Counted from the first letter of the stretch, positions 54,723 to 64,000 are shown. The stretch: 64,000 nucleotides of DNA from Ruminiclostridium cellulolyticum H10 (GCF_000022065.1 NC_011898.1:2286501-2350500); one strand, 5' to 3'. The notes: generated from the letters alone by a model not told the origin. Numbers and translations are program-made.

Positions 54723-55730
54723 TCAGTTGATATATCTGCCGACGTCACCAAGTGTGATTCCTTGATGTAGAGCCATATTGAGCCCGTTGGCTACCACTTT
54801 TGAAACACGGCTGATTATATCATCTATTTCCTTAGGTGTAACAATAAGATGACCTACAAATGGATTTAAGGCTTCCTTAATAAGTTCATACTTCTGATCT
54901 CTGTCAATATCCTTCAGGGTATTATAAAAACCGGAATCCTTTGGTGATTCATTCATCAGGCTATCAATTACAAGATCCATGGCATCATTTGTCAAAGTAG
55001 CCGCATCAACCACAGTCGGCACGCCTATAGCAACTACGGGCATCCCCAGAGTCTTTTCGCTTAGCTCCATTCTCTTGTTTCCGACTCCCCCTCCCGGTGC
55101 AATCCCTGTATCTGCAATCTGAATAGTAGTACTAACCCTTTCCATGCTCCTTGCAGCAAGAGCATCTATTGCAATCAATGCATCAGGTTTAAGCCTGTCA
55201 ACAACTCCTTTTACAATTTCCCCGGTCTCTATTCCAGTTATTCCTAGTACTCCCGGAGAAATAGCACAAACAGGACTCACCCCCTCATCAACATGCTCGG
55301 GGACATATTGAAGCAGATGCCTTGTTACCATGAGGTTTGACACTACCTTCGGCCCTAACGCATCAGGAGTTACATTCCAGTTTCCTAATCCTATGACAAG
55401 TGTTGTAGAGCCTTCTTTCAGTTTCAGGATATCCCTCAATTCCTTTGCCATTGCATCAATAGTCTTTTTGTTTACATCCTCATTATTATCCTTCAGCTCC
55501 GGAACCTCAAGAGTTATATAGTTTCCCATGGGCTTTCCGATGGAAGCCTCACCTGTACGGGATGTAATATGGACTCTTGTAATCTTTACATCCTCGTCTC
55601 CGGCATTTTCAATTACCACACCCGGAGGTGTTTTTCCCTCCTTAGCCTGCTGTTTTGCTTCACTGCTGTTCATAAATATTTCATGTGCCTCAATGGCAAG
55701 GTCTGTATACCTGTTTGACAAATTAATCAT
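54723..55730 (-). CDS. gpr: Germination protease GPR
   Basis: The protein of about 335 residues starts SNRYTDLAIEAHEIF. The conserved core is seen in TTLVIGLGNWNVTPDALGPK and AIDALAARSMERVSTTIQI. GPR is made as a zymogen in the forespore and degrades small acid-soluble spore proteins on germination. It matches the family in length. The ATG at 55730 follows AGGAAAGG; 13 further codons upstream in frame lack a ribosome site. Expression in Bacillus depends on sigma-F and sigma-G; I see no clear promoter of that type here. Confidence 0.94.
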   Translation of the reverse strand: MINLSNRYTDLAIEAHEIFMNSSEAKQQAKEGKTPPGVVIENAGDEDVKITRVHITSRTGEASIGKPMGNYITLEVPELKDNNEDVNKKTIDAMAKELRDILKLKEGSTTLVIGLGNWNVTPDALGPKVVSNLMVTRHLLQYVPEHVDEGVSPVCAISPGVLGITGIETGEIVKGVVDRLKPDALIAIDALAARSMERVSTTIQIADTGIAPGGGVGNKRMELSEKTLGMPVVAIGVPTVVDAATLTNDAMDLVIDSLMNESPKDSGFYNTLKDIDRDQKYELIKEALNPFVGHLIVTPKEIDDIISRVSKVVANGLNMALHQGITLGDVGRYIN

Positions 55731-55850
55731 AAAGCATTTTCCTTTCCTTAAAAGCTGATTAAAATTCATTTATATTATTTCTAAATGTCATATTTTTAGT
55801 ATTAAAATTTAATAAAAAACAGCAATAATCAAATTTTATCCAGTTTGTAC

Positions 55851-55879
55851 TTGCAATTTTGAATCTTTCATGATAAAAT
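55851..55879 (+). promoter_or_regulatory. Promoter of rpsT
   Basis: TTGCAA (55851-55856), 17 bases, TAAAAT (55874-55879). The leader of about 95 bases has a hairpin CGGTTT/AAACCG (about 55902-55918) and then the GGAGGTG site. The hairpin may serve S20 autoregulation, but this is not shown. Confidence 0.7.
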
Positions 55880-55981
55880 ATCTTCTGTTATGGGCAAGAA
55901 GCGGTTTTTGAAACCGATTAACATATTTTTTGTAATTTTTGCTCACTTATTCTGACAAACGGCTCGCAGGAGGTGATTACT

Positions 55982-56239
55982 GTGCCAAACATTAAATCTG
56001 CTATAAAGAGAGTTAAGGTAAACGAGGCCAAGACTTTGGAGAACACTATTAGAAAGTCAGCACTCAAGACTACTATTAAGAAGTGTAAGGAAGCTATCGT
56101 TACTGGTGAAAATACGTCTGACGCTTACACAGCAGCAACAAAGGCTTTAGATAAAGCCGCAGCAAAGAACATATTGCATAAAAACACCGCTGCGAGAAAG
56201 AAATCCAGATTAGCAAAAGCTTTAAATGCAGCAAAATAA
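55982..56239 (+). CDS. rpsT: 30S ribosomal protein S20
   Basis: The 85-residue product begins [20 protein letters not shown] and has the high lysine and alanine content of S20. GTG at 55982 is preceded by GGAGGTG at six bases and is the start I chose; the upstream in-frame start lacks that spacing. S20 helps assemble the 16S rRNA 5' domain. Its place beside gpr, hemW and lepA-like genes is typical for Firmicutes. Confidence 0.97.
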   Translation: MPNIKSAIKRVKVNEAKTLENTIRKSALKTTIKKCKEAIVTGENTSDAYTAATKALDKAAAKNILHKNTAARKKSRLAKALNAAK

Positions 56240-56250
56240 CTAAAAAAACA

Positions 56251-56285
56251 AAAACTCAGGTGTTTATCCTGAGTTTTTATTTTTG
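56251..56285 (+). terminator. Terminator of rpsT and possibly hemW
   Basis: AAAACTCAGG and CCTGAGTTTT around a 7-base loop, T-runs on both strands. Confidence 0.85.
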
Positions 56286-56291
56286 TCCCTT

Positions 56292-57434
56292 TTACACAAA
56301 TTCTAAAAACACCTGATTGGCCAGATCAAGACCCAGCCTTGTCAATTTTACGGTGTCTCCCGTTATTTTTATAAGGCTCTTGTTTTCAAGCCTTGCAAAA
56401 ATATCTTTATACATTGTAAACATATTCCGATTAAAAAGTTCGTAAAATTCTTTTCCCGATACCCCTGCTGTTAACCGTAATCCCAGAAACATATACTCTG
56501 ACATTTTATCTGTAAATTCTAGTGGATTTTTTTCATATAAAGGCTTCTCACCTCGGTTCAGGTAATCAATATACCCCTCTATGGATATTTGGTTAGAAAA
56601 TCTTGTATTCTTTAAACAGGAATGTGCACCTGCACCCAAACCAAGGTAATCTACGCACTTCCAATATATCAGATTATGCTTACATTCATACCCCTCTTTT
56701 GCAAAATTGGATATTTCATACTGTTTTAATCCGTTTTCATTTAGGTAATCAACGGCATAATGATACATTTCCCTGTCAAGCTCGTCCTCCACCGGAACAA
56801 GACTCCCTTGCTCCTCCATTCTGCCGAACTTTGTCTCCTCTTCGATTTTCAGGCTGTAAGCCGAAATATGGTTTATACCCAGTGAAACCAAATAATCTAG
56901 GGTTTCTTTCCAGTCACCAAGGCTCTGCCCGGGAATTCCGAAAATAATATCCCCATTAATATTTTCAAAACCGGCACTTTTTGCATTCTTAACACTCTCT
57001 GTAAAATCCTTGTGACTATGGCATCTTCCAAGGTATTTAAGAAGCTTGTCCTGGTATGCCTGTAATCCTATACTAATTCTATTAATACCGGCATTTTTAT
57101 AAGCTTTGAGCTTTTCATTGCTTAGTGTACCGGGGTTACTTTCTATACTTATTTCACAATTTTCAGATATGTTATACTCAGTCCTGCATTTTTCCAATAT
57201 TTCCAATATATACTGTTCATTGACAACCGAGGGCGTTCCCCCTCCTATAAATATTGTATTTATTATATAGTGTCTAAGCTCAGCTTTATAAAGTTCAATT
57301 TCTTTTTTTAGTGATTTGAAGTAATTATCCGCATGGTCTATTTTCCCTGTGTATGAATTAAAATCACAGTAATTACATTTTGAGCTGCAGAACGGTACAT
57401 GGATATATAATCCCGCCCTATCTTTATTTAGCAT
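56292..57434 (-). CDS. hemW: HemW-type radical SAM heme chaperone
   Basis: The 380-residue protein has CSSKCNYCDFNSY (radical SAM cluster site), GGGTPS, SIESNPGTL and LGLGAGAHS. HemW-type proteins lack the coproporphyrinogen oxidase active site residues of HemN and bind heme. The ATG at 57434 follows GGGAGGTG. A second HemN-family gene, hemZ, is at 19371-20885. Confidence 0.9.
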   Translation of the reverse strand: MLNKDRAGLYIHVPFCSSKCNYCDFNSYTGKIDHADNYFKSLKKEIELYKAELRHYIINTIFIGGGTPSVVNEQYILEILEKCRTEYNISENCEISIESNPGTLSNEKLKAYKNAGINRISIGLQAYQDKLLKYLGRCHSHKDFTESVKNAKSAGFENINGDIIFGIPGQSLGDWKETLDYLVSLGINHISAYSLKIEEETKFGRMEEQGSLVPVEDELDREMYHYAVDYLNENGLKQYEISNFAKEGYECKHNLIYWKCVDYLGLGAGAHSCLKNTRFSNQISIEGYIDYLNRGEKPLYEKNPLEFTDKMSEYMFLGLRLTAGVSGKEFYELFNRNMFTMYKDIFARLENKSLIKITGDTVKLTRLGLDLANQVFLEFV

Positions 57435-57536
57435 AGTTTTCACCTCCCTATAGTAGGTATTATTAACTTTACTTATGGTATCACATTATGGTATGGTATA
57501 CTAGTTAACAGATTCAATTATACGGAGCATTCAAAC

Positions 57537-58904
57537 ATGGAAAACAACATCATAACAAAGGATACTACTAAATCCTTCTATAAAATGGCTTTCGCTCTGG
57601 TTCTTCCTATGGCTGTTCAGAATCTTATAAATGTAGGAATAACCTCCATAGATGTCCTTATGCTGGGAAAGGTGAGCGAAACTGTGCTTTCCGCCGCTTC
57701 TCTGGCAGGTCAGGTACAATTCATCATGACACTAATATTTTTTGGATTAACCTCCGGTGCGGCGGTACTTACAGCTCAATACTGGGGTAAAGGTGATACC
57801 AAAAGCATTGAAAAAATTATGGGAATCTGTATGAGATTCTCTCTTTTGGTTGCGGTATTTTTTACCGCAGTCGTATTACTGTTTCCTGCAAAGGTTATGG
57901 GTATCTTTACAAATGAGGCCCCGGTCATTGCAGAAGGTGTTAAATACCTGAAAATTGTAGCATTATCATACATTTTTATGTCAATCACCATGATTTACTT
58001 AAACATTATGAGAAGTGTGGAACGCGTAATTATTTCAACTATTGTATACCTCGTTTCCCTCATTGTAAACTTGGTTATTGCATCAACACTTATTTTCGGC
58101 CTTTTTGGCTTTCCTAAAATGGGAATAGTGGGTGCGGCAATCGCAACAATCGCTTCACGAGGAGTTGAGTTGGTAATTGTAATAATATACCATTTAAAAT
58201 TTAATAAGGTTATTAAATTCAGTCTATCCTATTTATTTGTACATGATAAATTTTTATTTAAGGATTTCTTGACTTATTCCATACCCGTCACATTAAATGA
58301 GCTTATGTGGGGTGCAGGTGTCGCTACCAACGCAATTGTAATAGGACATTTGGGGAGTTCGGTAGTCTCAGCAAATTCTGTAGCACAGATTACCAGACAG
58401 CTTGCAACAGTCATAGCATTTGGTCTCGCAAATGCAACAGCCATAATTGTTGGTAAGGCAATCGGAGAAAAAAATTATGAAGGTGCAAAGCTTTATGCAA
58501 ACCGCTTTATAAAGCTTAGTATAATTGCAGGTATAGCAGGCGGGATTATTATCCTTATTTCAAGGCCTTTACTTATATCAGTTCTTAACCTTGCTCCTGT
58601 AACAAGGGGTTATTTATCGGTTATGATGTTCGTAATGTCCTACTTTGTAGTAGCCCAAGCCTACAATACAACACTTATAGTTGGTGTATTCCGAGGAGGG
58701 GGAGACACAAAGTTCGGCTTAGCCCTTGACATATCAACCATGTGGGGCGGTTCAATACTATTTGGTGCATTGGCAGCTTTCGTTTTCAAGTGGAGTATAC
58801 CTATTGTCTACATCATTTTGATGAGTGACGAGATTATTAAAATTCCTCTGGTTTTGTGGAGATATAGAAGCCTTAAATGGCTTAGAAATGTAACAAGAGA
58901 TTAG
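57537..58904 (+). CDS. MATE-family efflux transporter
   Basis: The 455-residue membrane protein has 12 membrane segments in two similar halves (MAVQNLINVGITSIDVLMLG and GAGVATNAIVIGHLGSSVV). It should export cationic or drug-like compounds with Na+ or H+ antiport. The substrate cannot be told. GGAG is 9 bases before the ATG. No regulator is next to it. Confidence 0.92.
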   Translation: MENNIITKDTTKSFYKMAFALVLPMAVQNLINVGITSIDVLMLGKVSETVLSAASLAGQVQFIMTLIFFGLTSGAAVLTAQYWGKGDTKSIEKIMGICMRFSLLVAVFFTAVVLLFPAKVMGIFTNEAPVIAEGVKYLKIVALSYIFMSITMIYLNIMRSVERVIISTIVYLVSLIVNLVIASTLIFGLFGFPKMGIVGAAIATIASRGVELVIVIIYHLKFNKVIKFSLSYLFVHDKFLFKDFLTYSIPVTLNELMWGAGVATNAIVIGHLGSSVVSANSVAQITRQLATVIAFGLANATAIIVGKAIGEKNYEGAKLYANRFIKLSIIAGIAGGIIILISRPLLISVLNLAPVTRGYLSVMMFVMSYFVVAQAYNTTLIVGVFRGGGDTKFGLALDISTMWGGSILFGALAAFVFKWSIPIVYIILMSDEIIKIPLVLWRYRSLKWLRNVTRD

Positions 58905-58920
58905 CTGTTAAAATATTAAT

Positions 58921-58977
58921 TGCCGGAAAAACACAATAGCCGTAACACTTTGTAAGTTATTCTGTGTTTTCCCGGCA
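58921..58977 (+). terminator. Convergent terminator, MATE and response regulator
   Basis: TGCCGGAAAAACACA and TGTGTTTTCCCGGCA with one mismatch, lying between convergent genes. The loop is A/T-rich. Confidence 0.7.
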
Positions 58978-59004
58978 TCGGCCATAAAACTGTTATAATT
59001 TTAC

Positions 59005-60639
59005 TTAAAGAATATTCAGCTTTTCTCTATAGTCAGTAGGATTAATACCCACACTTTTTTTGAATGCCGTACTGAAATAATAGGCATCACGATAACCCAC
59101 CCTGTCTGCAATTTCATAGATTTTCAGGTCTGTACTTTTAAGCAGATTTTTAGCATTTTGTATTCTTAGGTTGGTAAGGTAGTCTATAAAATTCTGACCA
59201 ATATAGTCATTGAACAGTACACTTAGGTACCCTGAACTGATTCCAAAATCCTTTGATATGCTGGTCAGAGTTATATTTTCGCTATAATTCCTATCCACGT
59301 AATCCTTCACTTTGGAGAGTAATTTTTCATTTCTGTTGCTTCTTTTACGGTTAATATATTCATTTACTTTATAAAAGAAGCTTAATAGCCATTCTTCAAG
59401 CTGCACCAGATTATTAATTTCTTTAACATCAAAATGAAGGTTGAAATCCTCACCCATTATTTCAAAAACATCATAGCCCAACTCATTTATGGTTTTACAG
59501 GATAAAAGTATTATATTGTAAATAATGGTATTTATAGCATCCAGTTCAAGCTTAGAACTCTTAATTTGTGTAATAACATTTTCAATATCCTTCTTTATTT
59601 CGGGAAACGCACCGATTTTAAGGTCATCGTACAGCTTGGTGTCTCCGAGAATGTGAAGCTGTTTACTGTACACCTTGTTGCCAAAATTAAGGTCATTGAA
59701 TATGTAAACATTTCCTCTGCCGTAAACACGGTCAAGTAAGGCTGCCGAACAAGCTTCTTTGTAGGATATATGCATATCTGTAAGATTTTTGTATTTATTA
59801 CCGATACCAGTAGTCATGCAAAATCCGAGTTCCCGTCTTCCTGCCTTAATTAAATCCTCAAATGCCGGAATAAATTTATCTATATCATTGTAGACAGCAA
59901 TTACAATTTGATCTATTTTGTAGTTTATGACAGAGTAAACCAGCTTAGTGTCCAAGGTATTGGATGAGTCTGTCGCTAAGGATGAAAGAAATTTTGTTAC
60001 AAGGTTATAGAAGGACAGGTTTACTATATATTTCTGTTCCTCATCCTCCTCTTTAATAAGCTCCATGAAGTTATTAATATTTATTACGGCGATAAAATAT
60101 TCCCGGTTTTTTAATTCTAACAGCTCAAGATAATTTAGGTCGTCATCTACATCACCGATATAGCTATTGCTGAGTAAATCATTCAAAAGTTTCTCCCTCA
60201 AGGCCTTTTTATTTTCTCTCAACTGCCTTCTCAGATTTTCAACCTCGACACGTTCATTCCTCTCCCTTACAATTTCCTCCAAGAGCTTTTTTACAATATA
60301 TAAAAGATCCTTGGATTTAAAAGGTTTAAGAATATAATCATTAACATTGAGTTTTACCGATTCCTTGGCATACTCGAACTCAGCATATGCCGTAATAATT
60401 ATACACTTGATGCCCCGATTAAGGCTCCTTATCTCCCTGATAAGCTCAATACCATTCATTTCGGGCATTTGTATATCGGTAATAACTATATCAATGTTGT
60501 TATTTCTTACAATGTCAATTGCCTCTAATCCGTTACTTGCTTGAAAAACCTCGATAACCCCGTGTTCTTTCCAATTTGTATTGTATATTATTTTGTTCCT
60601 TATCATTTCTTCATCTTCAACTACTAAAAGCCTGAACAT
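59005..60639 (-). CDS. Response regulator with AraC-type DNA-binding domain (YesN type)
   Basis: The 544-residue protein has a receiver domain (residues 1-120; phospho-accepting Asp55 in VITDIQMPEMNG), a long middle region of unclear fold, and an AraC helix-turn-helix domain (about 440-540; NITLTSISKDFGISSGYLSV, IYEIADRVGYRDAYYFSTAF). This is the output of the sensor kinase encoded 4 bases upstream. It probably turns on sugar uptake or degradation genes when its partner senses sugar. It is the last gene of the kinase-regulator pair. Confidence 0.93.
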   Translation of the reverse strand: MFRLLVVEDEEMIRNKIIYNTNWKEHGVIEVFQASNGLEAIDIVRNNNIDIVITDIQMPEMNGIELIREIRSLNRGIKCIIITAYAEFEYAKESVKLNVNDYILKPFKSKDLLYIVKKLLEEIVRERNERVEVENLRRQLRENKKALREKLLNDLLSNSYIGDVDDDLNYLELLELKNREYFIAVININNFMELIKEEDEEQKYIVNLSFYNLVTKFLSSLATDSSNTLDTKLVYSVINYKIDQIVIAVYNDIDKFIPAFEDLIKAGRRELGFCMTTGIGNKYKNLTDMHISYKEACSAALLDRVYGRGNVYIFNDLNFGNKVYSKQLHILGDTKLYDDLKIGAFPEIKKDIENVITQIKSSKLELDAINTIIYNIILLSCKTINELGYDVFEIMGEDFNLHFDVKEINNLVQLEEWLLSFFYKVNEYINRKRSNRNEKLLSKVKDYVDRNYSENITLTSISKDFGISSGYLSVLFNDYIGQNFIDYLTNLRIQNAKNLLKSTDLKIYEIADRVGYRDAYYFSTAFKKSVGINPTDYREKLNIL

Positions 60640-60643
60640 ACCC

Positions 60644-62419
60644 TCACCTGCCTATCTGCGGAATATTTACCACTACTTTTGTACCTACCGATACCTTACT
60701 TTGGTATTTTAAGCCGTAATCACTCCCAAAGTTCAATTTAATGCGTTCATTTACATTTCTAATACCAAAATACATGTTCTGATCCTCAACCTCTTCCTCC
60801 CCTGACATAATCCTGTTAAGCTGAGCAATTTTTTCTTCTCCTATACCTTCTCCGTTATCCGAAATTTCAAAAATAATCTGGTCATCTTTTAAATAGCCGT
60901 TTATAACTATAAGACCTTTTTTATCCAAACTTCTTATACCGTGGTATATAGAATTCTCGACCAGCGGCTGCAATATTAACTTAACAGTTTTAAAATTGTA
61001 AATCACATCATCCAGTTCAAACAAGTAATCGAATTTATTAGAAAATCTAAATTGCTGTATCATCAAATAGCTTCTGATATGGTCAATCTCCTCTCTTATC
61101 AGTACAACTTCCCGTCCATGGCTAAGGCTTGTTCTGAAGAATTTGCCGAGGGAATCGATAATATCTATGGCATCGTCATTTCTGTTTTGTTCAAGTAGTC
61201 CAATGATTGAATCAAGAGTATTATAAATAAAGTGAGGTTTAATAAGCTCCTGCATTGCCTTCATTTCCATAACTCTAATCTTCTGCTGATCCTCTTTAAC
61301 CTTATCCATGAGTTCTCTAATCTGATTCATCATTTTATTAAAACTGCTTGCAAGCTGTCCTATTTCATCTCTGGTTCTAATATCTGCATAAATAGACAGA
61401 TCATTTTCAGAAGCTTGCTTCATAGTACTTCTCAGCTTCCTCATAGGATTGGTCAGAACAGAAGTAAGGTATATGGTAAGGAGTAAAATTATGATGATTA
61501 TTAAAGTTATTAGCCAGAAAAATACCTTGCTTAGCATAATGACCCCACTGGTCATCTCGGCTTCCGGTGAAACTCCTACGATTTTCCAACCCGTTATAGC
61601 CGATGTCTTATAGGTAATAATGTAATTTGTATTGTTTATACTGTCTATAAAGCTTCCATTCTCGCTGTCCATAAGCTTGGGATTTTGTATAATATTATTT
61701 GAATATCCATGTTTATCAGAGCTCTGGGGGCTGAAAACCACTTTACCATCCTTTTCAAAAAATACAAAACCAGTTTCACCGAGCTTTATATCGCTACAGA
61801 TTTTTTTCAGGAAATTAATATCTATGTCAATAGCCATAATCCCGATATTTCCGTTTATATTCCGGTTTACTGCCTGACCGATGGAAAAAACTTTTTTGTT
61901 CAGAGCATTTAAATGGGGTGGCTGTATGGCTACAATACTACTTTTTTTGTTAATCAATTCACGATACAAAGGCTCGTTGGAAACATCTACCCAGTATCTC
62001 CCATAACAGCTAATAGTACTTCCCGAAGACGAAATGAATCTTATGTCGACTAAATCTGTTTTCATTTGTTTAACACTATCAAAAGTTTCCCAAATCCTTA
62101 CTGTATATTTCCTGTTCCCTTCTATATCCCCTGCTTCATTTAATTTAGAATACTGTTGGAAATAGTAATTACTTTTTAGCCGCATAATGTTTTCAATATC
62201 GCTTATGTAGGTTTCCAGATTTTTGTCAACTCTTTCAATTACCTGCTCTGAATAGCTTGTTACATTTTTATGGAGGTTTTGCAAATAAAGGTGATATGAA
62301 ATAATTCCAAAAAGGAGGATGGGAACAAGGCCCAATGCCAGAAAACAAATAGTCATTTTGGATCTGATGCTGTAAATACTGAATTTTCTAAATAATCCAA
62401 AGAAAGAATTGTCCTTCAT
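60644..62419 (-). CDS. Sensor histidine kinase, YesM/LytS type
   Basis: The product of about 591 residues has two membrane segments (residues about 25-45 and 300-320) with an extracellular Cache-like sensor between, then HAMP (VLTNPMRKLRSTMKQA), a His-kinase_3 domain with His in IKPHFIYNTLDSI, and a HATPase domain (ISDNGEGIGEEKIAQL). ATG 62419 begins 2 bases after the stop of the upstream binding-protein gene, with GGGAG inside that gene. A start at 62437 is possible. The kinase is expected to phosphorylate the 59005-60639 regulator. Confidence 0.92.
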   Translation of the reverse strand: MKDNSFFGLFRKFSIYSIRSKMTICFLALGLVPILLFGIISYHLYLQNLHKNVTSYSEQVIERVDKNLETYISDIENIMRLKSNYYFQQYSKLNEAGDIEGNRKYTVRIWETFDSVKQMKTDLVDIRFISSSGSTISCYGRYWVDVSNEPLYRELINKKSSIVAIQPPHLNALNKKVFSIGQAVNRNINGNIGIMAIDIDINFLKKICSDIKLGETGFVFFEKDGKVVFSPQSSDKHGYSNNIIQNPKLMDSENGSFIDSINNTNYIITYKTSAITGWKIVGVSPEAEMTSGVIMLSKVFFWLITLIIIIILLLTIYLTSVLTNPMRKLRSTMKQASENDLSIYADIRTRDEIGQLASSFNKMMNQIRELMDKVKEDQQKIRVMEMKAMQELIKPHFIYNTLDSIIGLLEQNRNDDAIDIIDSLGKFFRTSLSHGREVVLIREEIDHIRSYLMIQQFRFSNKFDYLFELDDVIYNFKTVKLILQPLVENSIYHGIRSLDKKGLIVINGYLKDDQIIFEISDNGEGIGEEKIAQLNRIMSGEEEVEDQNMYFGIRNVNERIKLNFGSDYGLKYQSKVSVGTKVVVNIPQIGR

Positions 62420-62421
62420 AA

Positions 62422-63474
62422 CTATTTTATCTCCCATCTGCGTTTTTCCTTAAGGAGTTTGGCAAAATTACTCTTACTGCCCAGTTCAAGGCCTGTATCA
62501 ATAAAACGTGCAGGAATCTTTTCACCCTTTATTGCTTTATACAGATTTCTTATACTCATTTCGCCCATCTTGTTAAAATTCTGGCCTACCAAAGAATCCG
62601 CCAAACCCTTTTTAGCAGCTTCTAGTACCGGGTAATATGTATCTACAAGGATTGAAATTCCTCCGTTTTTACACCATGCATGAAAACCCGGAAGTGATTC
62701 CGGGGGTGTAACAAACGGCCAACCTCCCGTACTAAAAAATACGTCCGGGGTATCCCCTGTCCTAATATGATTTTCAAGCATATCTCCTGCAATATTCACA
62801 TCATCATTACAATACAGTGTACCCGTTATATTAAGTTGAATCCCTCCCGCACGAGCTGTTTCAATAAATCCATTAAGCCTCTCGTTCAGATTGTTGCTTT
62901 CTTTATCTGCTGTCATTATAAGGAGGTTTAGTACCTGCTTACCCTTTGCTTGTTTTATCAGGGCCTTTCCACAAGCTATACCTGCCGCATAATTGTCGGT
63001 TCCACAGTAGAAAAGCCTGTTGCTGCCCGGAGAATCCGAATCAAATGTCGCAACCTTTATACCTGCCCTGACAGCTTTGTCAATAACAGGCTTTATCTTC
63101 CCCGGATCAATACAGCTGATAACAATTCCGTCTACTTTGCGGCGGATAAGGCTTTCGACTATAGCTATCTGTATATTTGTATCAGACTGCATTGGCCCCA
63201 GCCATTCAACTTTTATGCCCAATTCCCTTCCAACACGCTCACCTTGTTCAAGTGCATCAAGAAAAACAGGATTATCCAGAGATTTAGGAACCATAGCTAT
63301 TATAATGTCCTTATTTTCTGTAACCTTTGAATTTTCTTGGTAAGATATGCTTGGCTCTGTAGCTTGACTTTTTTCAGCCGTTGAACCGCCACATCCCGGC
63401 AAAACTATAAATAACCCCAGTATTAAGTAAACTAGTTTGGTTTTATTGAAAAATCTGAATTTATCCATTTTCAA
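62422..63474 (-). CDS. Sugar-binding lipoprotein (periplasmic-binding-protein type 1)
   Basis: The 350-residue product has a lipobox (VLPGC, Cys28) and a type I sugar-binding fold of the ribose/xylose class (IIIAMVPKSLDNPVFLDALEQ, RRKVDGIVISCID, ATFDSDSPGSN). It lies directly upstream of, and nearly overlaps, the sensor kinase gene. This XylFII-LytS-YesN-like order suggests it presents sugar to the kinase. It can also serve the neighbouring permease. The start is TTG or the ATG 6 bases on. A TATAAT at 63517-63522 has a weak -35 box, consistent with activator control. Confidence 0.9.
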   Translation of the reverse strand: MKMDKFRFFNKTKLVYLILGLFIVLPGCGGSTAEKSQATEPSISYQENSKVTENKDIIIAMVPKSLDNPVFLDALEQGERVGRELGIKVEWLGPMQSDTNIQIAIVESLIRRKVDGIVISCIDPGKIKPVIDKAVRAGIKVATFDSDSPGSNRLFYCGTDNYAAGIACGKALIKQAKGKQVLNLLIMTADKESNNLNERLNGFIETARAGGIQLNITGTLYCNDDVNIAGDMLENHIRTGDTPDVFFSTGGWPFVTPPESLPGFHAWCKNGGISILVDTYYPVLEAAKKGLADSLVGQNFNKMGEMSIRNLYKAIKGEKIPARFIDTGLELGSKSNFAKLLKEKRRWEIK

Positions 63475-63545
63475 TCAAAACTCCCTTATTCTGTTAGTAT
63501 TTGCTTACACTTTGAGATTATATCATTTAATCAGATCTTAATAAT

Positions 63546-63600
63546 AAATAGGATTTCAACCTCCGTATTTATACAACACGGACAGTACGAAATCCTATTT
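63546..63600 (-). terminator. Terminator of the permease gene
   Basis: AAATAGGATTTC and GAAATCCTATTT, 12 perfect bases, with an inner CCGT/ACGG pair. The permease ends just before it on the minus strand. Confidence 0.7.
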
Positions 63601-63617
63601 TAATTTGCTTTGGCTTT

Positions 63618-64000
63618 CTATTTTGACTTTGATTTAGACAATACATCAAATGCAACTGCCACCAACAATACAAGGCCCTTGATTGTCATCTGCATGTCAC
63701 TGCCTATTCCAAGTATTGACATACCGTTATTCAGAACACCCATAACCAGGGCACCAATAACACCTCCAACAACTGTTCCTATTCCACCGTAAGCAGACGC
63801 TCCACCTATAAAGCAGGCTGCAATAGCATCAAGTTCAAAGTTAACTCCCGCTTGAGGAGAAGCTGCATTAAGACGTGAAGTAAAGGTTATACCTGCAAGA
63901 GCAGCCAACACTGCCATATTAACATATGAAAAGAAAAGGACCTTGTTAGTATTTATACCTGACAGTTTTGCTGCCTTTTCATTTCCGCCCATTGCATAAA
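63618..64000 (-). CDS. Sugar ABC transporter permease (RbsC/MmsB type), N-terminus beyond window
   Basis: The frame stays open to the right edge, so the N-terminal part is missing; about 127 residues are seen. The visible part has YAMGGNEKAAKLSGI (the ATPase-coupling loop), LDAIAACFIGGASAYGGIGT and the C-terminal membrane segments, as in ribose or multiple-monosaccharide permeases. It carries sugar across the membrane with an ATPase and a binding protein; the ATPase gene would lie further right. It is separated from the binding-protein gene by a terminator. Confidence 0.88.
   Translation of the reverse strand, partial: YAMGGNEKAAKLSGINTNKVLFFSYVNMAVLAALAGITFTSRLNAASPQAGVNFELDAIAACFIGGASAYGGIGTVVGGVIGALVMGVLNNGMSILGIGSDMQMTIKGLVLLVAVAFDVLSKSKSK

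Noticed and set aside
1-64000. CRISPR arrays, insertion sequences or rRNA genes
   Set aside because: No spaced direct repeats, no transposase-like product and no rRNA sequence were seen on either strand.

Overview
The window looks like chromosomal DNA of a low-GC, anaerobic, endospore-forming Clostridia member, most like the cellulolytic Ruminiclostridium (Clostridium cellulolyticum) group. The reasons are SpoIIP, the germination protease GPR, a gerA-type germinant receptor operon and a Spo0E-like protein, together with HemZ, a giant 2-hydroxyacyl-CoA dehydratase activase, a secreted GH43 enzyme, a YesM/YesN-type sugar-responsive two-component system, and AT-rich DNA with strong GGAGG ribosome sites. 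The genus is inference; no 16S rRNA gene is present.

Layout. Positions 1-11,000, almost all on the minus strand: three secreted proteins with copper-amine-oxidase-like stalk domains (one an HtrA protease), ThpR, a sugar nucleotidyltransferase fused to a degenerate phosphomannomutase domain, LepA and SpoIIP. Positions 11,195-31,300: a translation and stringent-response block. It reads (minus strand) comEC-holA-recJ-apt-relA-dtd-MBL-hemZ, then a T-box-controlled hisS-aspS operon with an activase gene behind it. A c-di-AMP (ydaO) riboswitch precedes an NlpC/P60 wall hydrolase.

Positions 31,300-40,800: a GNAT enzyme, very small genes including a Spo0E-like protein, a MarR regulator with a YhgE/Pip membrane protein sharing a palindromic operator, MetY with an Lrp regulator, RqcH and an aminotransferase. 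Positions 40,800-49,700 (minus): VOC, DUF362, the ger operon with an extra 55-residue membrane protein, a GH43 enzyme, a zinc-ribbon protein and YesL.

Positions 49,900-51,850 are an accessory patch: tRNA-Leu(GAG), a short doubtful ORF, and an orphan protein joining an eCIS-core DUF4157 domain (HEVWH) to a C-terminal nuclease-like domain. This is the most unusual gene here. Positions 51,900-64,000: a divergent LigA, an M50-type protease, GPR, S20, HemW and a MATE exporter. The window ends in a sugar-sensing module (binding lipoprotein, sensor kinase, AraC-type response regulator) beside a sugar ABC permease cut by the window edge.
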